Assembly: GCF_024609215.1 (NCBI RefSeq)
Contig: NZ_JANIPD030000023.1
Coordinates: forward strand, 1 to 64,000
Length of the DNA: 64,000 nucleotides
Reading direction: 5' to 3'
From: Curtanaerobium respiraculi
Lineage (GTDB): Bacteria > Actinomycetota > Coriobacteriia > Coriobacteriales > Eggerthellaceae
How positions within the stretch are numbered: position 1 is the first letter of the stretch; each line of letters starts with the position of its first letter. Under the pieces are notes generated by a model. The model saw nothing but the letters and a program-made list of their open reading frames with translations, did not search any database and was not told the DNA's origin. The translations under genes and the position numbers were made by a program. This document shows positions 9,723 to 18,145 of this stretch, in pieces.

Positions 9723-9818
9723 TGCGGTAGCGAGCTCGTCGAGCGCAACGGCAAGTATGGCAGGTTCCTGGGTTGCAGCAACTATCCCGAATGCAGGTTC
9801 ACGTGCTATTTGCGGTAA
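9723..9818 (+). pseudogene. Remnant of a topoisomerase-type C4 zinc-ribbon gene
   Basis: The frame 9723-9818 encodes CGSELVERNGKYGRFLGC and then SNYPECRFTCYLR and a stop. This is an almost textbook C-terminal zinc ribbon of the kind found at the end of topoisomerase I and some helicases or nucleases (CPxCGxxLVxRxGKYGxFxGCSxYPxC). The first Cys-x-x-Cys half is cut: a TGA precedes the first retained Cys, and no start codon serves the frame. The rest of the 9595-9942 gap holds no other recognisable coding sequence. It is probably the scar of a deleted gene. Confidence 0.6.
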
Positions 9819-9889
9819 GAATGCCATCGCATCGCATTCGGCCGCTTACTTTCGCACCGTCTGCATCGAACGATGCTTTCCGCGAGATT

Positions 9890-9919
9890 AAGACATCGTC
9901 TTGCTACGAGTTGTATAAT
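9890..9919 (+). promoter_or_regulatory. Promoter of the Fic gene
   Basis: A perfect TATAAT at 9914-9919 follows a partial -35 (AAGACA, 9890-9895) with an 18-base spacer. AAGGAGGTG and the ATG at 9943 follow closely. Confidence 0.5.
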
Positions 9920-9942
9920 AAGTCGGAACAAGGAGGTGCCCC

Positions 9943-11223
9943 ATGGGGACTTTTCATAAGGCTTACTGGGCGAGCGAGGGTGCGGGACGCAGCCGCCGCG
10001 AGCGGCGGAGCGGCGAGTACGAGTACTACGTCCCAACGCCGCTTGCCGATTTAAGCGCGGCGCTGGAGGCGGACGTCGTGGGCGATGTCGCGAGGGCCGA
10101 GCGCGCCATCGCCGAGCTGAACGCCGGCGTGGCGGCGCTGCACAGCTCGGATGGCCTCGCTCGGCTGCTGCTGCGCGCCGAGGCCGTGTCATCGTCCCAT
10201 ATCGAAGGGTTGACCATCGGGACCCGCAGGCTGTTGCGCGCGGAGGCGAACCTCGGCGGAGGAGAGTTCAGGGGGGATGCTGCCGCGGCCGAGGTCGTGG
10301 GCAACATCCACGCGATGCAGGACGCGCTCGATACGGCGCTCGGCGGCGGCCCTGTGACCGTGGACACCATCCTGGGGATCCACCGCACGCTGCTCGCCGA
10401 CACGCGCATAGCCGACCTCGGCGGCGTCGTGCGCGACCGACAGAACTGGGTGGGCGGAAACTCCTACAACCCCCTGGAGGCCGACTATGTCCCGCCCGCG
10501 CCCGAGTCCGTCGGGGATCTGCTGGAGGACGTGGCGGCCTACTGCAACGACGAGCTGCCCTCACCTGTGCTGCAGGCGGCTCTCGTCCACGCGCAGTTCG
10601 AGACGATCCACCCGTTTATGGACGGCAATGGCAGGACCGGGCGCGCGTTGATCCACCTGGTCCTGAGAAAGCGGGGGCTGGCTCCGAACCTGGTGCCGCC
10701 GATATCGCTGGTGCTGGCGACGCATGCGAAGTCCTATGTCGACGGCCTCGCGGGCTTCCGCGGCGTCGACGGAGGGGGAGATGCCGCCGCGGAAGGCGTC
10801 AACGAGTGGGTTTCGTTTTTCGCGGGCTCGTGCGCTGAGGCGTGCGAAGAGGCGGCTAAGTTCGAGGAAGCGGCCGCGCACTTGCAGGATTCTTGGCGCG
10901 AGCGGCTGGGCTCGGTGAGGGCGAACTCGGCGCTGGATGTGCTTTTGCCCGAGCTGGTTGGCATGCCGCTCTTCACGGTGAAGTCTGCCGCAGCGGCCAC
11001 CGGGAGGTCGGTGAGCTCCATGAACGTCGCCGTGCAGCGCTGTCTGGATGCGGGCATCGCCAAGGCCGCCAAGAAGCAGAAGCGCAACCGGGCATTCGAG
11101 GTCCCCGAGGTAATCGACGAGTTCAACCTCTTCGAACGCAGGCTGGCAAGCCCCGTCGGCGACACCCGCGCCGCCAGACCCGTCCGGCCCGTTCCGGAGA
11201 ACCTGGCGAAGAAGAAAGGCTAA
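9943..11223 (+). CDS. Fic family protein (probable AMPylase)
   Basis: A 426-residue Fic protein. The catalytic motif HPFMDGNGRTGR starts near residue 223 and has every residue of HPFxDGNGRxxR, so it is likely able to transfer AMP to a target hydroxyl. An N-terminal SSSHIEG (residues 83-89) matches the inhibitory helix (S/T)xxxE(G/N) of class II Fic proteins, which keeps the enzyme off until released. An N-terminal Fic/DOC_N-like region precedes it, and a C-terminal winged-helix-like part (FTVKSAAAATGRSVSSMN) follows. Strong ribosome site AAGGAGGTG. It stands alone beside a gene remnant, in a spot that looks like an accessory insertion site. Confidence 0.92.
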   Translation: MGTFHKAYWASEGAGRSRRERRSGEYEYYVPTPLADLSAALEADVVGDVARAERAIAELNAGVAALHSSDGLARLLLRAEAVSSSHIEGLTIGTRRLLRAEANLGGGEFRGDAAAAEVVGNIHAMQDALDTALGGGPVTVDTILGIHRTLLADTRIADLGGVVRDRQNWVGGNSYNPLEADYVPPAPESVGDLLEDVAAYCNDELPSPVLQAALVHAQFETIHPFMDGNGRTGRALIHLVLRKRGLAPNLVPPISLVLATHAKSYVDGLAGFRGVDGGGDAAAEGVNEWVSFFAGSCAEACEEAAKFEEAAAHLQDSWRERLGSVRANSALDVLLPELVGMPLFTVKSAAAATGRSVSSMNVAVQRCLDAGIAKAAKKQKRNRAFEVPEVIDEFNLFERRLASPVGDTRAARPVRPVPENLAKKKG

Positions 11224-11426
11224 CGGCGGCATCGATGTAATCCGCATACCGAGATACGCGCAAAGATCTGCACAGACGGGAAAGGGCTTGCTATCGCATC
11301 GCATTTCTGCATGACGGATTGAGGCAAGTGAGATAATAAAGACCGAAAACGACCACGGAACCCTCGATCTCCAATCCGCATCAGGCGAATCCCTGATTGC
11401 AAGATAGGCAAAAGAAATGGCATGCG

Positions 11427-11438
11427 TTGGGGTACAAT
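11427..11438 (+). promoter_or_regulatory. gapA promoter -10 region
   Basis: TTGGGGTACAAT carries a TACAAT -10 at 11433-11438, 46 bases before the gapA ATG. The same 12 bases occur before galE (36358-36369). The rest of the 11224-11484 gap shows nothing else. Confidence 0.42.
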
Positions 11439-11484
11439 CAATCCGATGGATCAATACCATTGCTGAAAGTTCAGGAGGATTGAC

Positions 11485-12492
11485 ATGGCAGTAAAAGTTG
11501 CAATCAACGGGTTCGGCCGCATCGGCCGCCTCGCATTCCGCCAGATGTTCGACGCCGACGGATACGAAGTGGTCGCCATCAACGACCTCACCAAACCCGA
11601 GATGCTCGCCTATCTGTTGAAATACGACACCATGCACGGCCGCTACGACAAAACCGTGGAATCCACCGACGACAAGATGATCGTCGACGGCAAGGAGATC
11701 CCCATCTTCGCGGAACCCGATGCCGGCAAGCTCCCCTGGGGCGAGCTGAACGTCGATGTCGTCCTCGAATGCACGGGCTTCTACACCAAGAAGGATAAGG
11801 CGATGGCGCACATCGACGCCGGCGCCCGCAAGGTCGTCATCTCCGCCCCCGCGGGCAAGGACCTGCCGACGGTCGTCTTCAACGTGAACCACGGCATCCT
11901 AAAGCCCACCGACCAGATCATCTCCGCCGCGTCCTGCACCACCAACTGCCTGGCGCCTATGGCCAAGGCCCTCAACGACTTCGCGCCCATCCAGGCCGGC
12001 ATCATGCAGACCATCCACGCCTACACGGGCGACCAGATGCTGGTCGACGGCCCGCAGCGCAAGGGCAACCTGCGCCGCAGCCGCACCGCCGCCCTGAACA
12101 TCGTTCCCACCAGCTCCGGCGCAGCCAAGGCCATCGGCCTGGTCGTTCCCGAGCTCGACGGCAAGCTGATCGGCGCCGCCCAGCGCGTTCCCACGGCCAC
12201 CGGCTCCACCACGATACTGATCGCCACGGTCAAGGGTGCCGTCACCGCCGAAGAGGTGAACGCCGCCATGAAGGCCGCCGAGACCGAGTCCTTCGAGTAC
12301 AACACCGACCAGATCGTGTCCTCGGACATCGTCGACAGCACCGCCGGATCCATCTTCGACGCAACCCAGACGAGCTGCGTGCCCATGGACGACGGCAACA
12401 CGCTGGTGCAAGTCGTCGCCTGGTACGACAACGAGGCATCCTACACATACCAGATGGTCCGCACCATCAAGTACTTCTCGGAACTCGCGTAA
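11485..12492 (+). CDS. gapA: Glyceraldehyde-3-phosphate dehydrogenase, type I
   Basis: A 335-residue glycolytic enzyme that oxidises and phosphorylates glyceraldehyde 3-phosphate with NAD+. The nucleotide-binding INGFGRIGR starts the protein. The catalytic Cys (near residue 151) sits in [12 protein letters not shown], and [13 protein letters not shown] is near the C-terminus. Ribosome site AGGAGG precedes the ATG. The gene is followed at once by a strong terminator, so it is monocistronic here; pgk and tpiA are not adjacent. Codon use is strongly biased to C/G third positions, as expected for high expression. Confidence 0.98.
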   Translation: MAVKVAINGFGRIGRLAFRQMFDADGYEVVAINDLTKPEMLAYLLKYDTMHGRYDKTVESTDDKMIVDGKEIPIFAEPDAGKLPWGELNVDVVLECTGFYTKKDKAMAHIDAGARKVVISAPAGKDLPTVVFNVNHGILKPTDQIISAASCTTNCLAPMAKALNDFAPIQAGIMQTIHAYTGDQMLVDGPQRKGNLRRSRTAALNIVPTSSGAAKAIGLVVPELDGKLIGAAQRVPTATGSTTILIATVKGAVTAEEVNAAMKAAETESFEYNTDQIVSSDIVDSTAGSIFDATQTSCVPMDDGNTLVQVVAWYDNEASYTYQMVRTIKYFSELA

Positions 12493-12520
12493 CGCGATAC
12501 GCATTCCCTAGCGGTATGGA

Positions 12521-12551
12521 AGCCCGGCTCCCCAAGGAGTCGGGCTTTTTT
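12521..12551 (+). terminator. Rho-independent terminator of gapA
   Basis: An 11-bp stem (12521-12531 with 12536-12546, one G-U pair) closes a 4-base CCAA loop and runs into TTTTTT. It is a textbook terminator 29 bases past the gapA stop. Confidence 0.92.
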
Positions 12552-12663
12552 CCGTTGGCGGGAAGAGCGCATCCGTTCGCCCCAGATATAGGATTTCTTA
12601 ATAACCGCTCGCCGACTCAGATCAAAGGCGGCTGCCATCAGGCTGTTTTCACGCGGGCATATT

Positions 12664-12672
12664 TGATATTGT
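12664..12672 (+). promoter_or_regulatory. Candidate extended -10 for the ech operon
   Basis: TGATATTGT (TGn plus TATTGT) lies 55 bases before the first ech gene, after the gapA terminator. No clear -35 is present. It is the best candidate in this gap. Confidence 0.38.
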
Positions 12673-12727
12673 AGCCGGAGGCTCTGCAGGCCATTTTTTA
12701 TTGGGAGAGTTCAGGAAGGGGAAGCAC

Positions 12728-14659
12728 GTGAACGTGATTATGTTTTTGATCATCTTCCCGCTTGTCGCCGCGGCATTGCTGCTGTTCGTCAAGTCGGACG
12801 GTGGGCGCAACGCCATCGTGTACGCGTCTTCGGCCATCATCGCCGCCGCGACGCTGTTGCTGTGCGCGACGAATCTATCCACGGGACCGGTTTATTATCT
12901 CTCGAGTTCGGAAGCGGTGGACATCATCTGCACCGTGGTGGGTGTCGCGATCGCTGCCATCGTCGTCGGCTTCGCGGTCAAGTACAAGAACGTGTGGGCC
13001 GGGCTTCTGGCGATCGTCCAGGTTGTCGCCGCGCTCATCTTCGACCTCACCATAGCTCCGGGCGTGGAGGTCGCCTACTCCCTCTACCTCGACCAGCTTT
13101 CCCTCATACTTGCCTTCATCATCGGCATCGTGGGCACCGGCATCTGCGTGTACGCCCTGGGCTACATGAAGGATTTCCAAGACCATGAACCTGAAGGCGC
13201 GAAAGATCGCCGTCCCGTCTTCTTCGCCATCATGTTCCTGTTCCTGTCCGCCATGTACGTCATCGCGTTCAGCAATAACATGATCTGGCTGTTCACCGGC
13301 TGGGAAGTCACCACGGTCTGCTCGTTCCTGCTCATCGCTTACACGCGCACCGACGAGGCCATCCGCAATGCCTTCCGCCAGATCATCATGAACATCGCGG
13401 GCGGCATCGGATTCGTCTTCGCCCTGTATTATGCGGGCGGCGCCATGGGCACGCTCTCGTTCGCGGACTTCATCGCTATGGGCGTGATCAGCCCCATCCT
13501 CGTGATGTTCCCCGTCACCTGCCTCGCGTTCGCCGGGCTCACCAAGGCTGCCCAGATGCCGTTCCACACCTGGCTTCTGGGCGCCATGGTCGCACCAACT
13601 CCCACCAGCGCCTTGCTCCATAGCTCGACGATGGTGAAGGCGGGCGTCTTCCTGCTCATCAAGCTCGCGCCCGTGTTCGCGGTCTCCCTTGCCCCCTCCA
13701 TGATGGTCATCCTGGTCGGCGGCATCACGTTCTGCCTCGCCAGCTTCATGGCGATCAGCCAGAGCAACGCCAAGCGCGTGCTCGCCTATTCCACGATCGC
13801 CAACCTCGGCCTGATCGTCGCATGCGCCGGCGTCGGCACCGCGGAAGCCGTGTGGGCGGCCATCTTCCTGATGATCTTCCACGCGTTCGCGAAGAGCCTG
13901 CTCTTCCTGTGCGTCGGCACGGCCGAGCACCATATCGGCAGCCGCAACATCGAAGACATGGACCTCCTGTTCGACCGCATGCCCCGGCTGGCGCGTCTCA
14001 TGATGCTCGGCATCATGGCCATGTTCATCGCGCCGTTCGGCATGCTCGTCAGCAAGTGGGCCACGCTCGTGTCCCTGGTCGAGACGAATCAGGTCGCGTT
14101 CATCATCCTGCTCGCCTTCGGCAGCGCCGCCACCTTCTTCTTCTGGGCGAAGTGGTTGGGTAAGCTCGCCGGCATCGCGGGCAGCCCCGAGAACGTCGAA
14201 GGCACCATCCATGCAAGCGAGTGGATCTCGCTCGGCATCATGGCGGCGCTCATCGTGCTCGCCTGCGTGTTCATGCCCATCATCAGCGACGTCTGCGTCC
14301 TGCCGTATCTGAACGCCATCGCCATCTACGCGGGCGCCTGCAGCACGCTCGGCAACGACATACTCGCCATCACGAGCATACTATCCGCCGTCATCGTCAT
14401 CGTGCTCTTCTCCGGCCTCGGCCGCAAGAGCGGCGATGTCGGGCACACGAGCGTCTACCTTGCTGGCATAAGCATGGACAACGATGCGCGCGAATTCCGC
14501 AACGCGCTTACCGGCACGACCAAGGCGACCTTCCGCAACTGGTACATGGAGGGCGTATTCGGCGAGGCTAAATTAAGGCCCATCGGCGAGATTTCCTGTG
14601 CGGTGCTGATTGTCGTGTGCTTCATGCTGTCCGTTCCCGCGATCGCGGCGCTGTTCTAG
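12728..14659 (+). CDS. echA: Ech hydrogenase subunit A (NuoL-like ion-pumping membrane protein)
   Basis: A 643-residue polytopic membrane protein of the NuoL/MrpA/HyfB family with some 14-16 helices. It shows the conserved quinone-antiporter-like core (GWEVTTVCSFLLIAYTRTDE; GLTKAAQMPFHTWLLGAMVA; PTPTSALLHSSTMVKAGVF), where buried Lys and Glu residues move ions. It is expected to couple ferredoxin oxidation to ion translocation. I choose the GTG at 12728, with AGGAAGGGG upstream; the open frame begins slightly earlier. It is the first gene of the six-gene ech operon. Confidence 0.93.
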   Translation: MNVIMFLIIFPLVAAALLLFVKSDGGRNAIVYASSAIIAAATLLLCATNLSTGPVYYLSSSEAVDIICTVVGVAIAAIVVGFAVKYKNVWAGLLAIVQVVAALIFDLTIAPGVEVAYSLYLDQLSLILAFIIGIVGTGICVYALGYMKDFQDHEPEGAKDRRPVFFAIMFLFLSAMYVIAFSNNMIWLFTGWEVTTVCSFLLIAYTRTDEAIRNAFRQIIMNIAGGIGFVFALYYAGGAMGTLSFADFIAMGVISPILVMFPVTCLAFAGLTKAAQMPFHTWLLGAMVAPTPTSALLHSSTMVKAGVFLLIKLAPVFAVSLAPSMMVILVGGITFCLASFMAISQSNAKRVLAYSTIANLGLIVACAGVGTAEAVWAAIFLMIFHAFAKSLLFLCVGTAEHHIGSRNIEDMDLLFDRMPRLARLMMLGIMAMFIAPFGMLVSKWATLVSLVETNQVAFIILLAFGSAATFFFWAKWLGKLAGIAGSPENVEGTIHASEWISLGIMAALIVLACVFMPIISDVCVLPYLNAIAIYAGACSTLGNDILAITSILSAVIVIVLFSGLGRKSGDVGHTSVYLAGISMDNDAREFRNALTGTTKATFRNWYMEGVFGEAKLRPIGEISCAVLIVVCFMLSVPAIAALF

Positions 14660-14673
14660 AAAGGGGCGGAACC

Positions 14674-15549
14674 ATGGAAACTTTGATTACCACGATCATC
14701 GGTTCGATCATCTTCGCGATCGCCGCCCCGATCATAGGCTGCTTCCTCCAGGGGCTCGACCGCATCATCAGCGCGCGCATGCAGGGCCGCGTCGGCCCGA
14801 AGCTGCTGCAGCCCTATTGGGATGTGCGCAAGCTTCTGGGCAAGCAGCGCAAGAGCGTCAACACCGTCGAGGGGACGTACGTCACGTGGGCGCTCGTCTT
14901 CGCGATCATCGCCGGCGGTGTGTTCTTCAGCGGCGGGAACTTCCTGCTGTGCGTGTTCATCATCACGCTGGGCAGCCTGTTCTTCATCCTTGCCGCGTAC
15001 AGCACGCGCAGCCCCTACGCGGAGGTCGGCGCCGCCCGCGAGGCACTCCAGGTCATGAGCTATGAGCCGATGGTGCTTCTGGTGGGCGTGGCGATGTATG
15101 TGCTCGCCGGCACGTTCAACGTCGCAGGCCTGTTCAGCCAGCCCGAACCGCTGATCTGCTGGGGATGGGGAGTGCTCTTCGGCCTTATCTTCATCCTGAC
15201 CATCAAGCTGCGCAAGAGCCCCTTCGACCTGTCGGACAGCGGGCATCACGCCCATCAAGACATCGTGAAGGGCGTTACCACCGAGATGAGCGGCCCCACG
15301 CTCGCCAAGGTGGAGATCATGCACTGGTGCGAGAACGTGATGTTCCTCGGCTGGGTGGGCATGTTCTTCGTGTTCGCCGCCGGCTGGTCCATCCCCGTCG
15401 CCATCGTGTGCGTGCTCGCCGTATGGTTCCTGGAGATCTGGATCGACAACAACTTCGCGCGCGTGAAGTGGCAGGCGATGCTCAAATGGGCATGGGCGGT
15501 CGCGTTCATCGCGGGCGGCATCAACATCACCGTCCTGGCGTTCATCTAA
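14674..15549 (+). CDS. echB: Ech hydrogenase subunit B (NuoH-like membrane protein)
   Basis: A 291-residue membrane protein homologous to NuoH/HycD, which anchors the hydrogenase module and joins it to the ion pump. RIISARMQGRVGPKLLQPYW and SPYAEVGAAREALQVMSYEP are the conserved cytoplasmic loops, including the charged EVGAAREALQ region facing the small subunit. The ATG at 14674 is preceded by GAAAGGGG and lies 14 bases past the echA stop. About eight helices. The KSPFDLSDSGHHAHQDIVKG loop is characteristic of group 4 hydrogenases. Confidence 0.94.
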   Translation: METLITTIIGSIIFAIAAPIIGCFLQGLDRIISARMQGRVGPKLLQPYWDVRKLLGKQRKSVNTVEGTYVTWALVFAIIAGGVFFSGGNFLLCVFIITLGSLFFILAAYSTRSPYAEVGAAREALQVMSYEPMVLLVGVAMYVLAGTFNVAGLFSQPEPLICWGWGVLFGLIFILTIKLRKSPFDLSDSGHHAHQDIVKGVTTEMSGPTLAKVEIMHWCENVMFLGWVGMFFVFAAGWSIPVAIVCVLAVWFLEIWIDNNFARVKWQAMLKWAWAVAFIAGGINITVLAFI

Positions 15550-15561
15550 GGAGGGCCGAGA

Positions 15562-16065
15562 ATGTCTTTTGCAAGCAAATCGCCCTGGGTTATCCATTAC
15601 GACGCCAGCAGCTGCAACGGTTGCGACATCGAGGTGCTGGCCACACTGTGCCCCGGGTTCGACGCCGAGCGCTTCGGCGTGGTCAACACCGGCAACCCCA
15701 AGCATGCCGACATCTTCATGGTGACGGGCAGCGTGAACGAGCGGAACATCCATGTCATACGCGAGATCTACAGCCAGATGGTAGAACCGAAAGCCGTGAT
15801 AGCCTGCGGATGCTGCGCGTGCACCGGCGGTCTGTTCCACGACTGCTATAACGTGATCGGCGGCGTCGACAAGGCGATTCCCGTCGACGTCTACGCCCCC
15901 GGCTGCGCCGTCAGGCCCGAGGCGCTCATCGACGCCGTGGTCGAGGCGGTCGGCGTGCTGGACGAGAAGGCGGAGGCAATCGAGAACGGGACATACACGC
16001 CCGCGAAGCTTCCCGAGATCACGCGGGGAACGCCTATTGAAGAAGAAATCGAGAAGGGGGCATAG
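15562..16065 (+). CDS. echC: Ech hydrogenase small subunit C (NuoB-like, Fe-S)
   Basis: A 167-residue electron-transfer subunit homologous to NuoB. It holds the proximal [4Fe-4S] cluster through Cys18 and Cys21 (SSCNGCDIE), a Cys in CGCCACTGG and the Cys in YAPGC. It passes electrons between the ferredoxin-like subunit and the NiFe site. It has no signal peptide, fitting a cytoplasm-facing enzyme. Ribosome site AAGGAGGG. It lies 12 bases after echB and 3 bases before echD. Confidence 0.95.
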   Translation: MSFASKSPWVIHYDASSCNGCDIEVLATLCPGFDAERFGVVNTGNPKHADIFMVTGSVNERNIHVIREIYSQMVEPKAVIACGCCACTGGLFHDCYNVIGGVDKAIPVDVYAPGCAVRPEALIDAVVEAVGVLDEKAEAIENGTYTPAKLPEITRGTPIEEEIEKGA

Positions 16066-16068
16066 AGC

Positions 16069-16527
16069 ATGGGACTGACGCGCAAGTTCACCGACATCGA
16101 ACTTCCAGCCCTGCGCGATCTTGCACAGGAGAAGTATGATACCGGCTGGCGTGCGGTGCAGACGCATTGCGTCAACGCCGACTCCGGCATCGATTTGGTC
16201 TACACGTTCGAGAAGGACGGGGTCTACGACAACTACCGCATCCGCGGCGTCCAGAAGGGAACGCCGGTTTCCTCGCTGCAGGATCTGGATCTCGCCCTGT
16301 TCCCGTTCGAGAACGAGGCGCACGACCTGTTCGGCGTCAACATGACGGGCATGGTCCTCGACTTCCAGGGCGGGTTCTACGACCTGGCAGAGAAGGAGCC
16401 GATGACCGTGATCACGCCGGAATTGAAGGAACGCCGCGAAAAGGCGGCGAAGGCCGCCAAGCTCAAGGCCGAGCGTGCGGCTGCCGCTGCGGCCAAGAAG
16501 GCCGCCCAGGAAGGGAAGGGGGAGTAG
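16069..16527 (+). CDS. echD: Ech hydrogenase subunit D (NuoC-like) with Lys/Ala-rich tail
   Basis: A 152-residue subunit whose first 115 residues match the NuoC/EchD scaffold (LFPFENEAHDLFGVNMTG is the conserved core). It supports assembly of the hydrogenase module. The last 35 residues (from ELKERREKAAKAAKLK) form a highly charged Lys/Ala/Glu tail likely to be a single helix, beyond the usual domain. EchF carries a similar tail. Start ATG at 16069, three bases after the echC stop, using GAAGGGGG inside echC as ribosome site. Confidence 0.92.
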   Translation: MGLTRKFTDIELPALRDLAQEKYDTGWRAVQTHCVNADSGIDLVYTFEKDGVYDNYRIRGVQKGTPVSSLQDLDLALFPFENEAHDLFGVNMTGMVLDFQGGFYDLAEKEPMTVITPELKERREKAAKAAKLKAERAAAAAAKKAAQEGKGE

Positions 16528-16528
16528 C

Positions 16529-17617
16529 ATGGCCCAGAAGACGATCATCCCCTTCGGCCCGCAGCATCCCGTTCTGCCCGAGCCGCTGCATCTCGATTTG
16601 GTGGTCGAGGATGAAACGGTCATCGAGGCGATCCCTCAAATCGGATTCATCCACCGCGGCCTCGAGCGCCTCACCCAGGTGCGGGATTACAATCAGTTCA
16701 TCTACGTCGCAGAGCGCATTTGCGGCATCTGCGCCTTCGGGCACAGCATGGGTTACGCCGAGACGGTCGAGAACCTTTTGGGGGTCGAGATCCCTAAACG
16801 CGCGGAATACCTGCGCGTCATACTGCACGAGCTCTCACGCATCCATTCACATGTGCTGTGGATGGGCCTCGCCGCCGACGGATTCGGCTTCGAAAGTTTG
16901 TTCATGCACTGCTGGCGCCTGCGCGAGCGCGTCCTGGACTGCTTCGAGATGATGACCGGCGGCCGCGTGATCTTCTCGAGCGTCCTGGTCGGCGGCATGG
17001 TCAAGGACCAGGATGCCGACACGCTCTCGCACCTCGTCTCCACGCTCGAGGGCATCAGGCACGATTACACCGAGATCTGCAACTCGTTCCTGAAGGACAA
17101 GAGCGTTCTCAACCGTCTCGTCGGCATCGGCGTGGTGAGCACCGAAGACGCCAAGAAGTACGGCATGGTGGGCCCCTTCGCCCGCGGGTCCAACGTCAAC
17201 AACGACGTGCGCAGGCTCGGCAACGGCGGGTATAAGTACCTTGCCGACTTCCAGCCCATCCTCGATGACAACTGCGATTGCTACGCGCGCGTCAAGGTCC
17301 GCGCCCTGGAGGTGCTTCAGTCGATCGACATCATCGAGGAGATGATCAAGGGCATCCCCGAGGGACCGGTTTCCATTCCCGTGAACGGGGCTCCCGCCGA
17401 GGGCTCCATGGCGTGCAGCGCGCTCGAGCAACCTCGCGGCGAGGTGTACTACTACGCGCAGGGAAACGGGACGAAATACCTCGAGCGCATGCGTATACGC
17501 ACGCCCACCAGCATCAACCTCGCCGGAATGGCGACGGCGCTGGCAGGTTGCGACTTAGCCGACGTCAACATGATCGTGCTGACCATCGACCCCTGCATCA
17601 GCTGCACGGAAAGGTAG
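16529..17617 (+). CDS. echE: Ech hydrogenase large subunit E ([NiFe] catalytic)
   Basis: A 362-residue catalytic subunit. Both NiFe-binding motifs are complete: Cys65 and Cys68 in RICGIC and Cys356 and Cys359 in DPCISC. This shows a true hydrogenase and not a complex I subunit (NuoD lacks these). It should make or use H2 with ferredoxin as partner. The protein ends exactly at DPCISCTER, so there is no C-terminal peptide for a maturation protease. The ATG at 16529 overlaps the end of echD by context (GGGGGAGTAGC before it). Hyp maturation genes are not in this window. Confidence 0.96.
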   Translation: MAQKTIIPFGPQHPVLPEPLHLDLVVEDETVIEAIPQIGFIHRGLERLTQVRDYNQFIYVAERICGICAFGHSMGYAETVENLLGVEIPKRAEYLRVILHELSRIHSHVLWMGLAADGFGFESLFMHCWRLRERVLDCFEMMTGGRVIFSSVLVGGMVKDQDADTLSHLVSTLEGIRHDYTEICNSFLKDKSVLNRLVGIGVVSTEDAKKYGMVGPFARGSNVNNDVRRLGNGGYKYLADFQPILDDNCDCYARVKVRALEVLQSIDIIEEMIKGIPEGPVSIPVNGAPAEGSMACSALEQPRGEVYYYAQGNGTKYLERMRIRTPTSINLAGMATALAGCDLADVNMIVLTIDPCISCTER

Positions 17618-17623
17618 GCGCAC

Positions 17624-18055
17624 ATGGGAACCAAGCTGGGAAAGATGACGCTCCGCTCCCTGTTCGGCAAGCCGGAGACTGTACGGTATCCTTTTGAAAC
17701 TAAGCCCATGCCCGAAGGCCTGAAGGGCCACATCGAAAACGATATGGAGCAATGCATCCTGTGCGGCATGTGCGAACGCACCTGCCCGGCGAATGCGATT
17801 ACGGTCGATAGGGCGGCGAAGACATGGTCGATCAACCGTTTCCGCTGCGTGCAGTGCAAAAGCTGCACGCGCGCATGCCCGAAGAAGTGCCTGACGATGA
17901 GGCCCGAATACCAGAAGCCGGCGCGCCATATCAACATAGAGACGCTTGACAAGCCGGAGGAATCCGAAGAGGAGAAGGCGGCCAAGGAAGCAGCCAAGAA
18001 GGCGAAAGTTGAAGCGGCTATGAAAGCGAAGGCCGAAAAAGAGGCCAACGCGTAG
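17624..18055 (+). CDS. echF: Ech hydrogenase subunit F (2x[4Fe-4S] ferredoxin-like)
   Basis: A 143-residue NuoI-like subunit. Two ferredoxin motifs, CILCGMCERTC (Cys44-54) and CVQCKSCTRAC (Cys75-85), bind two [4Fe-4S] clusters and form the entry point for electrons from soluble ferredoxin. The last 38 residues are a Lys/Ala/Glu-rich tail like that of EchD. The gene is 6 bases after echE and is the last of the operon; a hairpin follows. No extra electron-input subunits (such as formate dehydrogenase or CO dehydrogenase) lie beside it. Confidence 0.95.
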   Translation: MGTKLGKMTLRSLFGKPETVRYPFETKPMPEGLKGHIENDMEQCILCGMCERTCPANAITVDRAAKTWSINRFRCVQCKSCTRACPKKCLTMRPEYQKPARHINIETLDKPEESEEEKAAKEAAKKAKVEAAMKAKAEKEANA

Positions 18056-18070
18056 TTCAAATTCGGCATT

Positions 18071-18079
18071 TGCTACAAT
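18071..18079 (+). promoter_or_regulatory. Extended -10 promoter element before the phosphatidyltransferase gene
   Basis: TGCTACAAT is an extended -10 just past the echF stop. It would start transcription near 18086, at the base of the hairpin that follows. Confidence 0.42.
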
Positions 18080-18083
18080 TGCA

Positions 18084-18120
18084 GGTCGGGTAGCGGGCAA
18101 CCGCTCCCGGCCTTTGCTTA
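18084..18120 (+). terminator. Hairpin with GCAA loop: ech terminator or leader structure
   Basis: A 12-bp stem (18084-18096 with 18101-18112, one bulged T at 18091) is capped by a GCAA tetraloop and followed by TTTGCTTATT. Shape and position fit a terminator of the ech operon, but the T tract is interrupted. It could equally be a 5' leader structure for the next gene. Confidence 0.5.
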
Positions 18121-18145
18121 TTCGCATGCGAGAGAAGGGGAATGC

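Noticed and set aside
12728-18055. Respiratory complex I (nuo) fragment
   Set aside because: EchE has both complete NiFe-binding CxxC motifs, and the six-gene order matches Ech hydrogenase.
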